NCBI GenBank assembly: GCA_001953115.1
Contig: LSSL01006377.1
Location: forward strand, 1 to 19,012
Length of the DNA stretch: 19,012 bases
Direction of reading: 5' to 3'
Source: Smittium mucronatum
Taxonomy: Eukaryota; Kickxellomycota; Harpellomycetes; Harpellales; Legeriomycetaceae
The notes beneath the pieces were generated by a model. It ran no database searches. It was not told the DNA's origin and saw nothing but the letters and a program-made list of their open reading frames with translations. Positions 10,498 to 18,734 of this stretch are shown here, one piece after another. How positions within the stretch are numbered: position 1 is the stretch's first letter; each line of letters starts with the position of its first letter. A program made the position numbers and the translations under genes.

Positions 10498-10718
10498 AAT
10501 TAGACTCTTATTTCTATAAAATTTGTATACTTTTATTTTATTTTTATTTTTCCTGCTGATGATTTACAAACTATATTCTCTTGAAAGTTTCATTTTCAAG
10601 CTCTAATAGAATAGAGAATACAACACAATTTAGAAAGATAAATTAAAGATATGTTATTGCTAGAAGAACTTGTGGTTTTTATTTAAAAAAAAGAATATTG
10701 ATAGGTTTGAATAGAAAA
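10498..10718. other. Convergent 3' spacer between the zinc-finger gene and RPN7
   Basis: A spacer of 221 bp separates two converging stop codons and should hold both 3' UTRs. The plus strand is T rich just after 10510. The minus-strand gene has an AATAAA signal here, listed separately. Confidence 0.7.
10678..10683 (-). terminator. Poly(A) signal AATAAA for RPN7
   Basis: TTTATT on the plus strand reads AATAAA on the minus strand, about 36 nt past the RPN7 stop codon. This is a plausible distance for a short fungal 3' UTR. Confidence 0.5.
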
Positions 10719-11906
10719 CTAAATATTAATGACTCGGGAAAGTTTTTGAATACGATTAAGAAGCAGATCTCCTTGTTTGATTGTGGCTTGGTATTGTGCA
10801 TTCTTTTTATCTGGTCTATTAGTTTCAACAATCCCACCAACTTTATCAATAACACAATGAAGTCTCCCAGCGATGATGAAACGAGAAAGCTCCTTGTCGA
10901 TAAATTCTTCGCTGACACCAAACGAGTTTGCCATTGATTTAATTGTTAGTGATCTGTAGGATTGCAGGAGTTGAGCATATGCTTTAACTCTCATTTCGCG
11001 GGTATAAAAACTACTATGTTTGAAAAGGTATCTATTTGAACGTAAATAATTGGTTTCAACATAGGCTAGACTTTCGAAAAACGCAGAATATTTGCAGTCA
11101 TAAAGGGAAGTCGATAGTAGACCAATATGACGAGCAATCGGATTTACTGGCGAAGTTGTAACTCGTAGAATTTCAGAATTTCCAATCAATTTTTGCTTAA
11201 TCATCGAGCGTTCAAGAGCCAAGCTGGCAACGACACAACCCATTTCAATAAAATCATCAAAGGGCATCAACTCTACGCTAGCAAAAGTACTAGTACATTC
11301 CAAAAACAATTGAGCGGCTTTTTGGAAATCACGTTGATAAGTCCACCAAACAAATTCATAAGCTTTTAATCTGTTACGTCTTTCCCAATCACCTCCTCTG
11401 TCGATCAGTTCTTTTGCAGTTTGTATTTGACGGGTGACCAATTTTGTATCAAGATAAAATAAACCCAGATGCAGAAGACCAAAAGTGATGTCAAGTTTGT
11501 GATTGAGAGTAGCTGAATTGCTTTCATAAGTTTCGTTGTACTGAAGGATAGCAGTATCTTTATCACCTATTTTGGCATAATAGGAGGCTCGTTCAATTTT
11601 TGCTGAATTGACTTCTAGATCACCTTGTTCACTGGCTAATTCAATTTTTTTGTCAAGTTCTGCTATATCGGCCTCATTTTTTTGATTCAATTTAGCAACT
11701 ATATCCTCGTTGATAGGGGTTCCGGATTTCTGGCAGCTAAATTTATAGATAAACGTCAGTGAGCCTTCCATTATAGCTTTGTCCAGACATTCTCTTGATT
11801 GTGAGATGGCCTCAGCCGGACCATTAGTCAGGATACTAATATATTGGGCTATTTGAAGATCTGGGACCCCAATCGCTTCTCTTTGAGTGTCAGATTGTGC
11901 TGCCAT
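10719..11906 (-). CDS. RPN7: 26S proteasome regulatory subunit Rpn7 (PSMD6)
   Basis: Rpn7 is a PCI-domain scaffold subunit of the lid of the 19S regulatory particle, which recognises and deubiquitinates proteasome substrates in the cytosol and nucleus. The 395-residue product matches the family along its whole length and is close to the human protein's roughly 389 residues. A helical-repeat N-terminal half includes GGDWERRNRLKAYE at 171-184. The PCI domain covers roughly 210-375 and contains CKYSAFFESL (271-280), SYRSLTIKSMANSFGVS and FIDKELSRFIIAGRLHCVIDKVGGIVET. The C-terminal helix LLLNRIQKLSRVIN joins the lid's helical bundle in known structures. There is no intron and no frame break. The ATG at 11906 is the first in frame and gives the expected N-terminus ahead of the conserved VPDLQIAQ. 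The gene is head to head with RPN6. Confidence 0.97.
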   Translation of the reverse strand: MAAQSDTQREAIGVPDLQIAQYISILTNGPAEAISQSRECLDKAIMEGSLTFIYKFSCQKSGTPINEDIVAKLNQKNEADIAELDKKIELASEQGDLEVNSAKIERASYYAKIGDKDTAILQYNETYESNSATLNHKLDITFGLLHLGLFYLDTKLVTRQIQTAKELIDRGGDWERRNRLKAYEFVWWTYQRDFQKAAQLFLECTSTFASVELMPFDDFIEMGCVVASLALERSMIKQKLIGNSEILRVTTSPVNPIARHIGLLSTSLYDCKYSAFFESLAYVETNYLRSNRYLFKHSSFYTREMRVKAYAQLLQSYRSLTIKSMANSFGVSEEFIDKELSRFIIAGRLHCVIDKVGGIVETNRPDKKNAQYQATIKQGDLLLNRIQKLSRVINI

Positions 11907-12366
11907 CTTTCAGTAGTATACTGTAGTTATATAATTGTTTGGAAATTCCAGGTCAAATAACAACAGCAGTGTTGTAGTGAATTGGTTGCTTTGATTGAAA
12001 AAACGTCAGAAAGGAAATCGATATTTCTGAAGCGTTTATTTGTGCATATTCAATATAATCATTGGTTTTTTTATATTCTGGTGAAAGAAATGGTTGAGGT
12101 TTGGCCAATCATAAATCTTACGTCATTAATTTAATTCAATACACAGCAATAAAAGAAACCAATGGGGTTTCAAATACGATTTATTTTAATAGTATTGCCA
12201 ATAACTAGAAGGTATTTAATTTACTTAATAGTTTAAAGGTTTGGAGAGCATTAAGATCTTTTACCCTAGAATTACTACAAACTTACTTTGTCATTTTTCT
12301 AAAAGCAGTGTTGGGTCCACATTCGTTATAATCATATAAACAAGTACTCCTACTATTTTCAAAACC
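11907..12366. promoter_or_regulatory. Shared divergent promoter region of RPN7 and RPN6
   Basis: These 460 bp lie between two start codons pointing away from each other. CCAAT pentamers occur on the plus strand at 12105-12109, 12159-12163 and 12198-12202, and on the minus strand (ATTGG) at 11981-11985 and 12061-12065. A CRE/ATF-like TTACGTCA sits at 12118-12125, next to the palindrome TTGGCCAA at 12101-12108. I found no copy of the yeast Rpn4 target GGTGGCAAA on either strand. CCAAT is bound by the HAP/NF-Y complex in fungi and animals; that it acts here is inference. Confidence 0.6.
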
Positions 12367-14217
12367 ATGGAACCATTGTTTAGTCAAGCAATTCAGCTGG
12401 TGGAAGAGCAACCGGATCAGGCAATTCCTATTTACGATACCATATTTTCTTCTCCAGAAGGTATAATATTTTGGGTTTAATATCATCATACTTTATACTA
12501 TTCTTGTGTTTTTTTTCCCTAAAATATTAAACTAGTTTATTTTTTCTTTAGCCACTTCTGCCGATAAAGAAAAGGCCCTGCTTAGCTTAGCTATCATTTC
12601 CGAAAGAAAAGGGTAATGATACCCTACGTTTATTTCTTAATTTTTTTCCTCCTTTATTTGAACCTCTGTTTATTGATTTGTTTTTTTTTAAATTTATATT
12701 TTCGATCAATAAATCCTTTTGGATTTAAGAGATGCTGAGCTTTTGTCAAGAATATTCAATGGGGCCAGAGATTTCCTTGTCTCTATTCCTAAGGCAAAGT
12801 CTTCAAAACTAGGTACTTTTTTCCCCTTTATCCTGAACATGTTTTTTTACTTTTAGAATATTAATTTTACTTGAAATACATTCTTAAAAAACTACAGTTC
12901 AGATTTTGGTTGACAGATTTTCAAACATTCCAGGATCTGAGGAGATTCAGATTAATGTTTGCAAAGATAGCATTTTATGGGCTCGTTCAGAGAATCGAAA
13001 TTATTTACTTCAGGCCTTGGAGAAAAAACTTGCTTCACTGTACTAACTTGCCATACATTGCTTTTTATTCTATTATTTGCACTTGTATAAACAAATCCAA
13101 TAACTTAATTTTATGCGATAGGTATTTGGAATCTAAAAAATATTCTTTAGCCTTGGAACTTGTTGAAAAACTGCTTTACGATTTAAAAAAGGTTGATGAT
13201 AAAATGGAATTAGTTGAAGTCCACTTGACAGAAGCCAGAATATATCATGTTTTATGCAATATATCAAAATCTAAGGTATTTTTCTCATCTTGTTGACTAA
13301 ACAATGATTTAGTTTTTTTCATTTTTACAATATTCAAAAATTAATTAAAAATTTGGATTCTTAAATTTTTGTATAATCGATTTTTTTATATTTTTTAGGC
13401 CGCATTAACATCTGCTAGACCCTCCGCCAATAGCATTTACACACCGCCTCCTCTTCAAGCTTCTCTCGATCTGTACTCTGGGATCTTACATTGCGAAGAG
13501 AAGGATTATAAAACTGCATATTCTTACTTTTTTGAAACTCTCGAAGGGTTGACTAGTTATTTCGTGCCTCAATCCTCATCAGGCGCCAAGGCAGATGCAG
13601 CCTCTGCTAACCCCTTGGATTACCAGACTTTTTTGCATGATGAAGACAAATTGAGACAATCCAAAAAGCTCGAAGAGCGTCAGGAATTAGCTTTGGTTTA
13701 CATGCTCCTTTGCAAAATTATGTTGTTAGTTCCTGAAGAAGCCCCCAGTTTGATAGGAATAGGAAAAAGCGCTAGTAAATTCAAAAGCTCTCCATTTGTG
13801 GTCGCTATGCTTTCTGTTGCAAACGCTCAAAAGCTGAGATCCTTATTTGATTTCGAGAAGGCTTTGGCTGAAAATCGTCAGTTGATCAACTCCGATCCTC
13901 TTGTACGGACCCACCTTGCATCTTTATACGATACATTACTCGGCCAGAATCTACTCCGTCTGATTGAGCCCTATTCAACAGTTGAAATATCACATATAGC
14001 TAAGCTCATCAACCTTCCAATTTCCATTGTTGAATCTAAGCTGTCACAAATGATTCTTGATAGCAAACTGAATGGCATTCTTGATCATGGTAACGGTTGC
14101 CTTATTATTTTCAATGATCCCGATAACGACCAGCTTTACGACAGCTCACTTTCCATTATTAAAAATATGAGTCTCGTGGTGGATTCTTTGTACGAGAAAT
14201 CTAGCTTATTAAACTAA
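12367..14217 (+). CDS. RPN6: 26S proteasome regulatory subunit Rpn6 (PSMD11), six exons
   Basis: Rpn6 is a PCI-domain lid subunit that clamps the 19S particle to the 20S core. Exons: 12367-12460, 12552-12612, 12730-12812, 12898-13039, 13122-13275 and 13399-14217. They join in phase to 1353 nt, or 450 residues. Introns are GT-AG, 82-123 bp. Family landmarks run in order: FLVSIPKAKSSKLV, NIPGSEEIQINVCKDSILWARSENRNY, LYDLKKVDDKMELVEVHLTEARIYH, ILHCEEKDYKTAYSYFFE, YMLLCKIML (279-287), FDFEKAL, IEPYSTVEISHIAKLI, KLSQMILDSKLNGILDHGNG and the C-terminal helix MSLVVDSLYEK. The winged-helix part of the PCI domain is about 345-420. Residues 232-270 form a Ser/Ala/Lys-rich insertion of about 30 residues relative to human PSMD11 (422 residues). 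The start has a good context (ACCATGG). CSN2, a paralogue, fits much less well. Confidence 0.95.
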
Positions 14218-14756
14218 CTCGACCACCTAGTTATTTTACGTTTGCTTAAGTTTTTTCACTCTTGAATCACTTTGTAACCATTATAGCGATCCTTATTATG
14301 ACTTTAAAATAAAATATATCAAAATGTCTTTTTTAACTTTTTTAGTGCCCATTTTAATATTTACATCAATTATTTAAATTTGAAATAATTTCATTAGAAT
14401 GCAGCTAGATACCAACTAATAAGCTATAATAATCAGGATTATAATTGTGATTTAGGAATTCAGAGTTAAACGAGGCTAATTGCTTAAAAACTAGCACCAA
14501 AAAAAAACAATATTAATGGTGATTACATTTTGTGCAATTGTATTTGAAGTCAATTCATAGAATTTTCTAGGAAAAAATGGAGGACTTTAAAGTTATCAGA
14601 TAAATGTATATCCAGAGGGAATAAATAACACGAGAAAAAAAATAAAAACATAGAAAATAATATCAAATTATTGAAAATTGCAGATTATATCAAATGAAGA
14701 TAATTTTTTTCGGTGTATCAAATGGAAATGTAATGGCAAAGAGTGTCAAAGAGTAA
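14218..14756. other. Convergent 3' spacer between RPN6 and GCD2
   Basis: A 539-bp spacer between two converging stop codons, A+T rich and without any gene I can support. It should contain both 3' UTRs. A plus-strand poly(A) signal is listed separately; no clear AATAAA was found for the minus-strand gene. Confidence 0.65.
14308..14313 (+). terminator. Poly(A) signal AATAAA for RPN6
   Basis: AATAAA lies about 90 nt after the RPN6 stop codon, in an A+T-rich stretch. Confidence 0.5.
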
Positions 14757-17033
14757 CTATATTTTGTATTCGCGGAGAAGGACAGAAATAGAGGTTGTTG
14801 GAATTAGGCCAACTTCAGTGACAACAACTGAAACAAACTCACTAGGTGTAATGTCTCTTGTTATGTCTAGTATCTTCAAATTTGTAAGTTCGCGCCAATT
14901 TACTAGCGGGTTTTCGTTTTCGAAAATTTCCCACTTTGCATTCGCCAATTCCTTATCAACTGGATCCAAAACAGAAGATTTGTTGTAAATTGAGTTATTG
15001 TTGATTTTTGATGACACTGATAATGATGCTGCGACTGCAGTCATGTTGTTTACAGCTCTATCTTTTGATAAAATTTGCAAATTAGGGGTCAATGTTTCAA
15101 GAGACCAGTTTGAAGGTGGACCCCCCGAACCTGGTGTAGAACCGGCTAAATTTCCAGTATTGTTGCCTCCAAAAACACCAATTTGATTCGATGATGGTTT
15201 TGTTGGGTCTGGCAATGTGCGGCGATTGTTTAAATTAGGCCATGCAGAGAATCTATCGGAGGAAAGTGGACTGTAGCTAAGGGAGTTTAAGGTATTAGAA
15301 ATCAGTAGGCAGGAACTATCATCTTTGGAATTGAGATTTCGATCCATTTGGCTATATTTCATCCAGTTGGAATTTCTTTCGTTGGGAAGAATAACTAAAG
15401 ATTCTGGGTTTCCAAGCTCGTTATTCACAACTGAATCGAGTTGAACGCGCTCGGTAAACTTGTATGTTTCACAAGCAACCAAGAGTGGAACGTGATAATT
15501 GCGAGCGGCGAGGGCAACCATTGCAGTTCCAGATCTAGACAAAATAGCACCATTACCTAGCATAGCTTCGGCTCCAAGAATAACCTTGTTAGCCTGCTTC
15601 ATTACATATCCTAAAGAAGTAATAAGTGCATAAGACACGCCACAGCCCATGAATTCGTTAGAGGAGCTGCATTTTCTCGAATTGTCATACATAGAAAGTG
15701 AATCCAAAACATCGGGATTTCTAGCCATTCCAGATGCCACTAGTTTTCGAACCATTTTCTGGCCTGAGAATCCTACTCTGGAGTCGATAACGATGACACT
15801 GAATTTTGTTTTGTTCACTGAGAACGCATGTGTTAACAATCTGAATACGGCTGATGAATGACTATAAGTGAGCACCACATCTCCATCATTAATTTTAGCA
15901 GAGCCATTAACAGCAATTGATTCAACAGCTGCAGATATTCTTTCATTAACATAATTGCGAATATTTGTGATTAATTCTTTTTTTGTACTAGCCTCATCCT
16001 GGTCAATATCCACTAGTGATATCTTCTCTTTTAACCAGCGAATAGCATTCCCCATACCTACGGAAAGAGGTCGTTGTTGGACCAAAAACTTGATCTGAGG
16101 ATTAAGATATGTCTGCAAATGTCTAGCCATTGAATTTTGAGGAGGTGTTTTATAGTCGTAGATAATCAAAGAAAAGGCTTCGAGCATAGCTTTAGTGCGC
16201 TCATTGGAACCTTCAAGCATAGAGCTTGCCATGCGCAAACCAAGAGATTTAATTGCTGGATGAATTTGAAAAAAATCCTTCTTTCTTTTGCTTATTGTGC
16301 TAGGGGCTGTTGATCCAGAAACTGAACCACCTACTCCTGGAACTGAGATTTTATTATTATTACTATTAACATCTGTTTCTTCCTCATCATAACCAATAGC
16401 CATCAAGGAGCTGGGTCTCCATTTATCAATGACGTGTCCACTGAAAACTCGGTCATTTGGAACTTCTAAATGTTCAAACATGCGGATTTTCTTACTATTA
16501 ATAACGGCGGATTCTAACAACATTTCGTTCTCTCGTAAATTTGGTCCAAAAGAAGGATAGTTGGGGAATTTTGAGGTTCCATTTAAAGCTCCAGAGCCCC
16601 CACCTATCTCGGGAGTACCATGTGATAAAATAGATCCATGAGAAATACCGCCCTTTAATTTTCCAAGAGAGGATAGATCTTTTCCTATTCCCAAGCCAAT
16701 TCTATCATTTTTGTTCTTATCGTCATGAGTATTCAAATTTGTGCTTGTTGAAGTTCCGCCCCTTTTGCTTACGTCCGAGCCTTTTGCTTTAGCTTTAGCT
16801 TCTCGCTGAGCCTCTTGGATCGCTCTGCGCTCTTGTTTAGACAAAGCTGGTTTTTTGCTTAGATCTTTTTTGGGATCTAGATTTTCCCCTGATTGCTTGT
16901 GATCTATTATTCCTTGTTTTTCAAGTCGTAATTTATGCAATCGAGCTCTTTCAGCTTTAAGCTCTGCCTTAGTTTTACCTTCAGGATTTAAATCCAGATC
17001 CTGCAGTTTCTCGGTGACAGTTTTATCTTCCAT
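14757..17033 (-). CDS. GCD2: Translation initiation factor eIF2B subunit delta (Gcd2/EIF2B4) with a large insertion
   Basis: eIF2B exchanges GDP for GTP on eIF2. The delta subunit belongs to its alpha/beta/delta regulatory core, which senses phosphorylated eIF2alpha. The intronless frame encodes 758 residues, against about 523 in human and 651 in yeast. Residues 1-90 are Lys/Glu/Arg rich and 91-160 Gly/Ser rich. A helical domain covers about 255-380 (HPAIKSLGLRMAS, RPLSVGMGNAIRWLKEKIS). The Rossmann-like core contains DVVLTYSHSSAV (385-396), VIVIDSRVGFSGQKMVRKL, VILGAEAMLGNGAILSRSGTAMVAL and VPLLVACETYKFTERVQLDS (515-534). The family's C-terminal end is present (NWRELTNLKILDITRDITPSEFVSVVVTEVGLIPT, from 712). 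Between residues 545 and 708 sits a Ser/Asn/Gly/Pro-rich insertion of about 165 residues, and another of about 25 lies near 435-462. The start at 17033 is the first ATG of the frame. Confidence 0.95.
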   Translation of the reverse strand: MEDKTVTEKLQDLDLNPEGKTKAELKAERARLHKLRLEKQGIIDHKQSGENLDPKKDLSKKPALSKQERRAIQEAQREAKAKAKGSDVSKRGGTSTSTNLNTHDDKNKNDRIGLGIGKDLSSLGKLKGGISHGSILSHGTPEIGGGSGALNGTSKFPNYPSFGPNLRENEMLLESAVINSKKIRMFEHLEVPNDRVFSGHVIDKWRPSSLMAIGYDEEETDVNSNNNKISVPGVGGSVSGSTAPSTISKRKKDFFQIHPAIKSLGLRMASSMLEGSNERTKAMLEAFSLIIYDYKTPPQNSMARHLQTYLNPQIKFLVQQRPLSVGMGNAIRWLKEKISLVDIDQDEASTKKELITNIRNYVNERISAAVESIAVNGSAKINDGDVVLTYSHSSAVFRLLTHAFSVNKTKFSVIVIDSRVGFSGQKMVRKLVASGMARNPDVLDSLSMYDNSRKCSSSNEFMGCGVSYALITSLGYVMKQANKVILGAEAMLGNGAILSRSGTAMVALAARNYHVPLLVACETYKFTERVQLDSVVNNELGNPESLVILPNERNSNWMKYSQMDRNLNSKDDSSCLLISNTLNSLSYSPLSSDRFSAWPNLNNRRTLPDPTKPSSNQIGVFGGNNTGNLAGSTPGSGGPPSNWSLETLTPNLQILSKDRAVNNMTAVAASLSVSSKINNNSIYNKSSVLDPVDKELANAKWEIFENENPLVNWRELTNLKILDITRDITPSEFVSVVVTEVGLIPTTSISVLLREYKI
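14909..15401 (-). other. In-frame insertion of about 165 residues inside eIF2B delta
   Basis: This is the DNA for residues 545-709 of the GCD2 product. It is Ser/Asn/Gly/Pro rich (for example GGNNTGNLAGSTPGSGGPP) and separates conserved NNELGNPE from conserved NPLVNWREL. It stays open for nearly 500 nt, and I saw no convincing GT-AG pair at its edges, so it looks translated rather than an unspliced intron. Confidence 0.75.
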
Positions 17034-17820
17034 TTATATGATTCCAAAGCAATGCAACGATCTACGAAATATTTTTTATTACATTAGTTGGGAAATGAAG
17101 ACACCATTAGAATACCTATAATCATAATATTATCTCTGGATTTTCTGGTAGTTTGAATGGCCAATAGGTTCAAAGAAAATAAAAAAAATAACCTCTACTG
17201 GTTACACTCTGCCATTTCTTTTAGAGCTAATTTATATCACATCCAATTGAAAATATTAAATAAAATATTAAAATTGACAAGTTTTAGCATATAATTATTA
17301 TCCAATATATTGATAAATTTCATTAATTTAGAGATTATATTGGCTATTAAGTTTCAACGAAAGCATATGTATTCAAATTTTAGCCCTCTCTGAATCGTTT
17401 GCTTAAAATGATCATTACTTATAAACGAATGTAAAAGCAATAAGCAAAGCTCAGGAGCAGGGTGTATAATTCATTATATAATTTATGGCTAATAGATTTC
17501 ATTATATTTGCTTAATGCTCAATTATATACAAGTTATTAAAAAAAGACCATTTATTGGTTTTTTACAATGTTATAAATTAGAATTTCGCCAATTAAATAT
17601 ATAGTATAAAAAATGAGGTTGAATGTTAATAGCTATTTAATTATAAAATATCCAATGGAATAAACAATATTCACATCAAAAGAATAATCTCCATAAGTAT
17701 TATAATAAAATACAAGAAAAATTATAGTATATATACTGAATTTAGCCAATTAATGAAACCATATTATTGTTTTCAGATTAACTCTGAATTGCAGTAACTT
17801 TAAGTATATATAACTCGTGA
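17034..17820. promoter_or_regulatory. Upstream region of GCD2
   Basis: A+T-rich DNA upstream of the GCD2 start on the minus strand, with no supported gene. A CCAAT pentamer occurs at 17161-17165, about 130 bp upstream of the start codon, as in the proteasome promoter. No clear TATA element or transcription start can be assigned. Confidence 0.4.
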
Positions 17821-18130
17821 TGATGAGATAGATATGGCACAGACGGCTTTTCGTTGTCGATTCGCCCTGAGATATCTGAGCGGGTTACTTAATGTTATCA
17901 ATCTGTATTTCGGGTTATGTTTTGTCGGAGATTTCTTTGCTATTGAGTAGTGTTTAAGTATTTTCTCTGGTTAGGTTGGGATTATGTATTTGTTTGGCTA
18001 GAGCGATAACGTCTTGTGCGGTTCTCTTACTATATATTCAAATGGCATGTTTAGTTTCCTAAGGAAAGATTCGAAAATCCTAAGTTTCTGGTTCTAAGAT
18101 GGCAATTGTAAGCCTCGTACATATCCTATA
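17821..18130. other. Island of less A+T-rich sequence, no identified gene
   Basis: This stretch of about 300 bp stands out from its surroundings by higher G+C. A 38-codon frame lies on the plus strand (17834-17950, starting MAQTAFRCRFALRYLSG) and a 56-codon open frame on the minus strand (17970-17803). Neither resembles a known family. A tRNA or other RNA gene was looked for and not found. It may be the remnant of an inserted or decayed element. Confidence 0.3.
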
Positions 18131-18303
18131 TGTATTAGCGTGTCTTAAGTTTTTAATATTCAACAATCGAATAAACATCAGTTTCGGTAAAATCATATTA
18201 TTCAGATGGAACTAAATGTATTATAAAATAAATACAAACATGTCCTCGGATAAATTAGATTACCCCTTTGTTTTTTTGGATGTATTAGCCAATAAAATTG
18301 CAG

Positions 18304-18392
18304 AATTCCATTGTCGAAAAAAAGAGTAATTCTATAAACATTCTCTCTCTTGCTTCTCTAATCAATTTTTTGTTTCAGGAAACAATGGAATT
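18304..18392. repeat. Inverted repeat AATTCCATTGT / ACAATGGAATT
   Basis: Two perfect 11-bp arms lie at 18304-18314 and 18382-18392. Nested between and over them is a second pair, TTCTCTAAT (18354-18362) and ATTAGAGAA (18390-18398). The right arms fall inside the first copy of the 92-bp duplication. Confidence 0.7.
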
Positions 18393-18537
18393 AGAGAAAT
18401 ATTTTTCTTATTTTCATCATTTAGATCACACTTTTAGCTAAATACTCTCTTGCTTCTCTAAACAATTTTTTGTTTCAGGAACCAATGGAAAGAGAGAAAT
18501 AGTTTTTCTTATTTTCATCATTTAGATCACACCTTTA
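18345..18537. repeat. Near-tandem duplication of about 92 bp
   Basis: Copy 1 (18345-18436) and copy 2 (18445-18537) start with CTCTCTTGCTTCTCTA and end in TTTAGATCACAC plus a T-rich tail, with an 8-bp spacer. They differ by a few substitutions and one inserted base. Each contains a CT-rich left part and an AGAGAAA right part that could pair with each other. Confidence 0.85.
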
Positions 18538-18664
18538 TTATAAATTAATTATTTTTGTGAAACATCAACCGAATAAAATTTATTGGTACCAAAATTATTC
18601 GATCATATTGATCATTAATTACGTAAAATAAATTAGACCCAAGAAAAAAAAATCCAAGTGCCAA

Positions 18665-18693
18665 GAATTTGGATCGGATTCGAATCCAAATTC
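18665..18693. repeat. Perfect 10-bp hairpin, loop GGATTCG-like
   Basis: GAATTTGGAT (18665-18674) and ATCCAAATTC (18684-18693) are perfect reverse complements around the 9-nt loop CGGATTCGA. Confidence 0.8.
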
Positions 18694-18703
18694 GCAGATT
18701 CGT

Positions 18704-18734
18704 CGGTGTGTGAACCAATTTCACTGCCACACCG
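18704..18734. repeat. Hairpin CGGTGTG / CACACCG
   Basis: CGGTGTG (18704-18710) and CACACCG (18728-18734) pair perfectly around 17 nt. A further TGA/TCA pair inside could extend the stem across a bulge. It lies 10 bp after the hairpin at 18665-18693. Confidence 0.7.

Noticed and set aside
10698..10937. Small plus-strand ORF over the 3' end of RPN7
   Set aside because: It lies opposite the conserved C-terminus of RPN7 and shows no independent coding signal.
11907..12366. Rpn4-type proteasome control element (GGTGGCAAA)
   Set aside because: I looked on both strands of the RPN7-RPN6 spacer and found no exact match; the nearest is ATTGCCAA, which overlaps a CCAAT box.
12871..13296. Single 141-codon plus-strand ORF as a separate gene
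   Set aside because: It reads through an intron and out of frame over RPN6 exon 4. Only its last part coincides with true exon 5, and the spliced model explains the conserved sequence.
15649..15861. Plus-strand ORFs opposite GCD2, including 14743-14988 and 14998-15186
   Set aside because: They are antisense shadows of a well-conserved minus-strand gene.
18671..18690. tRNA gene suggested by the B-box-like GATTCGAATCC
   Set aside because: No A box, acceptor stem or cloverleaf can be drawn around it. The motif belongs to a simple palindromic hairpin.
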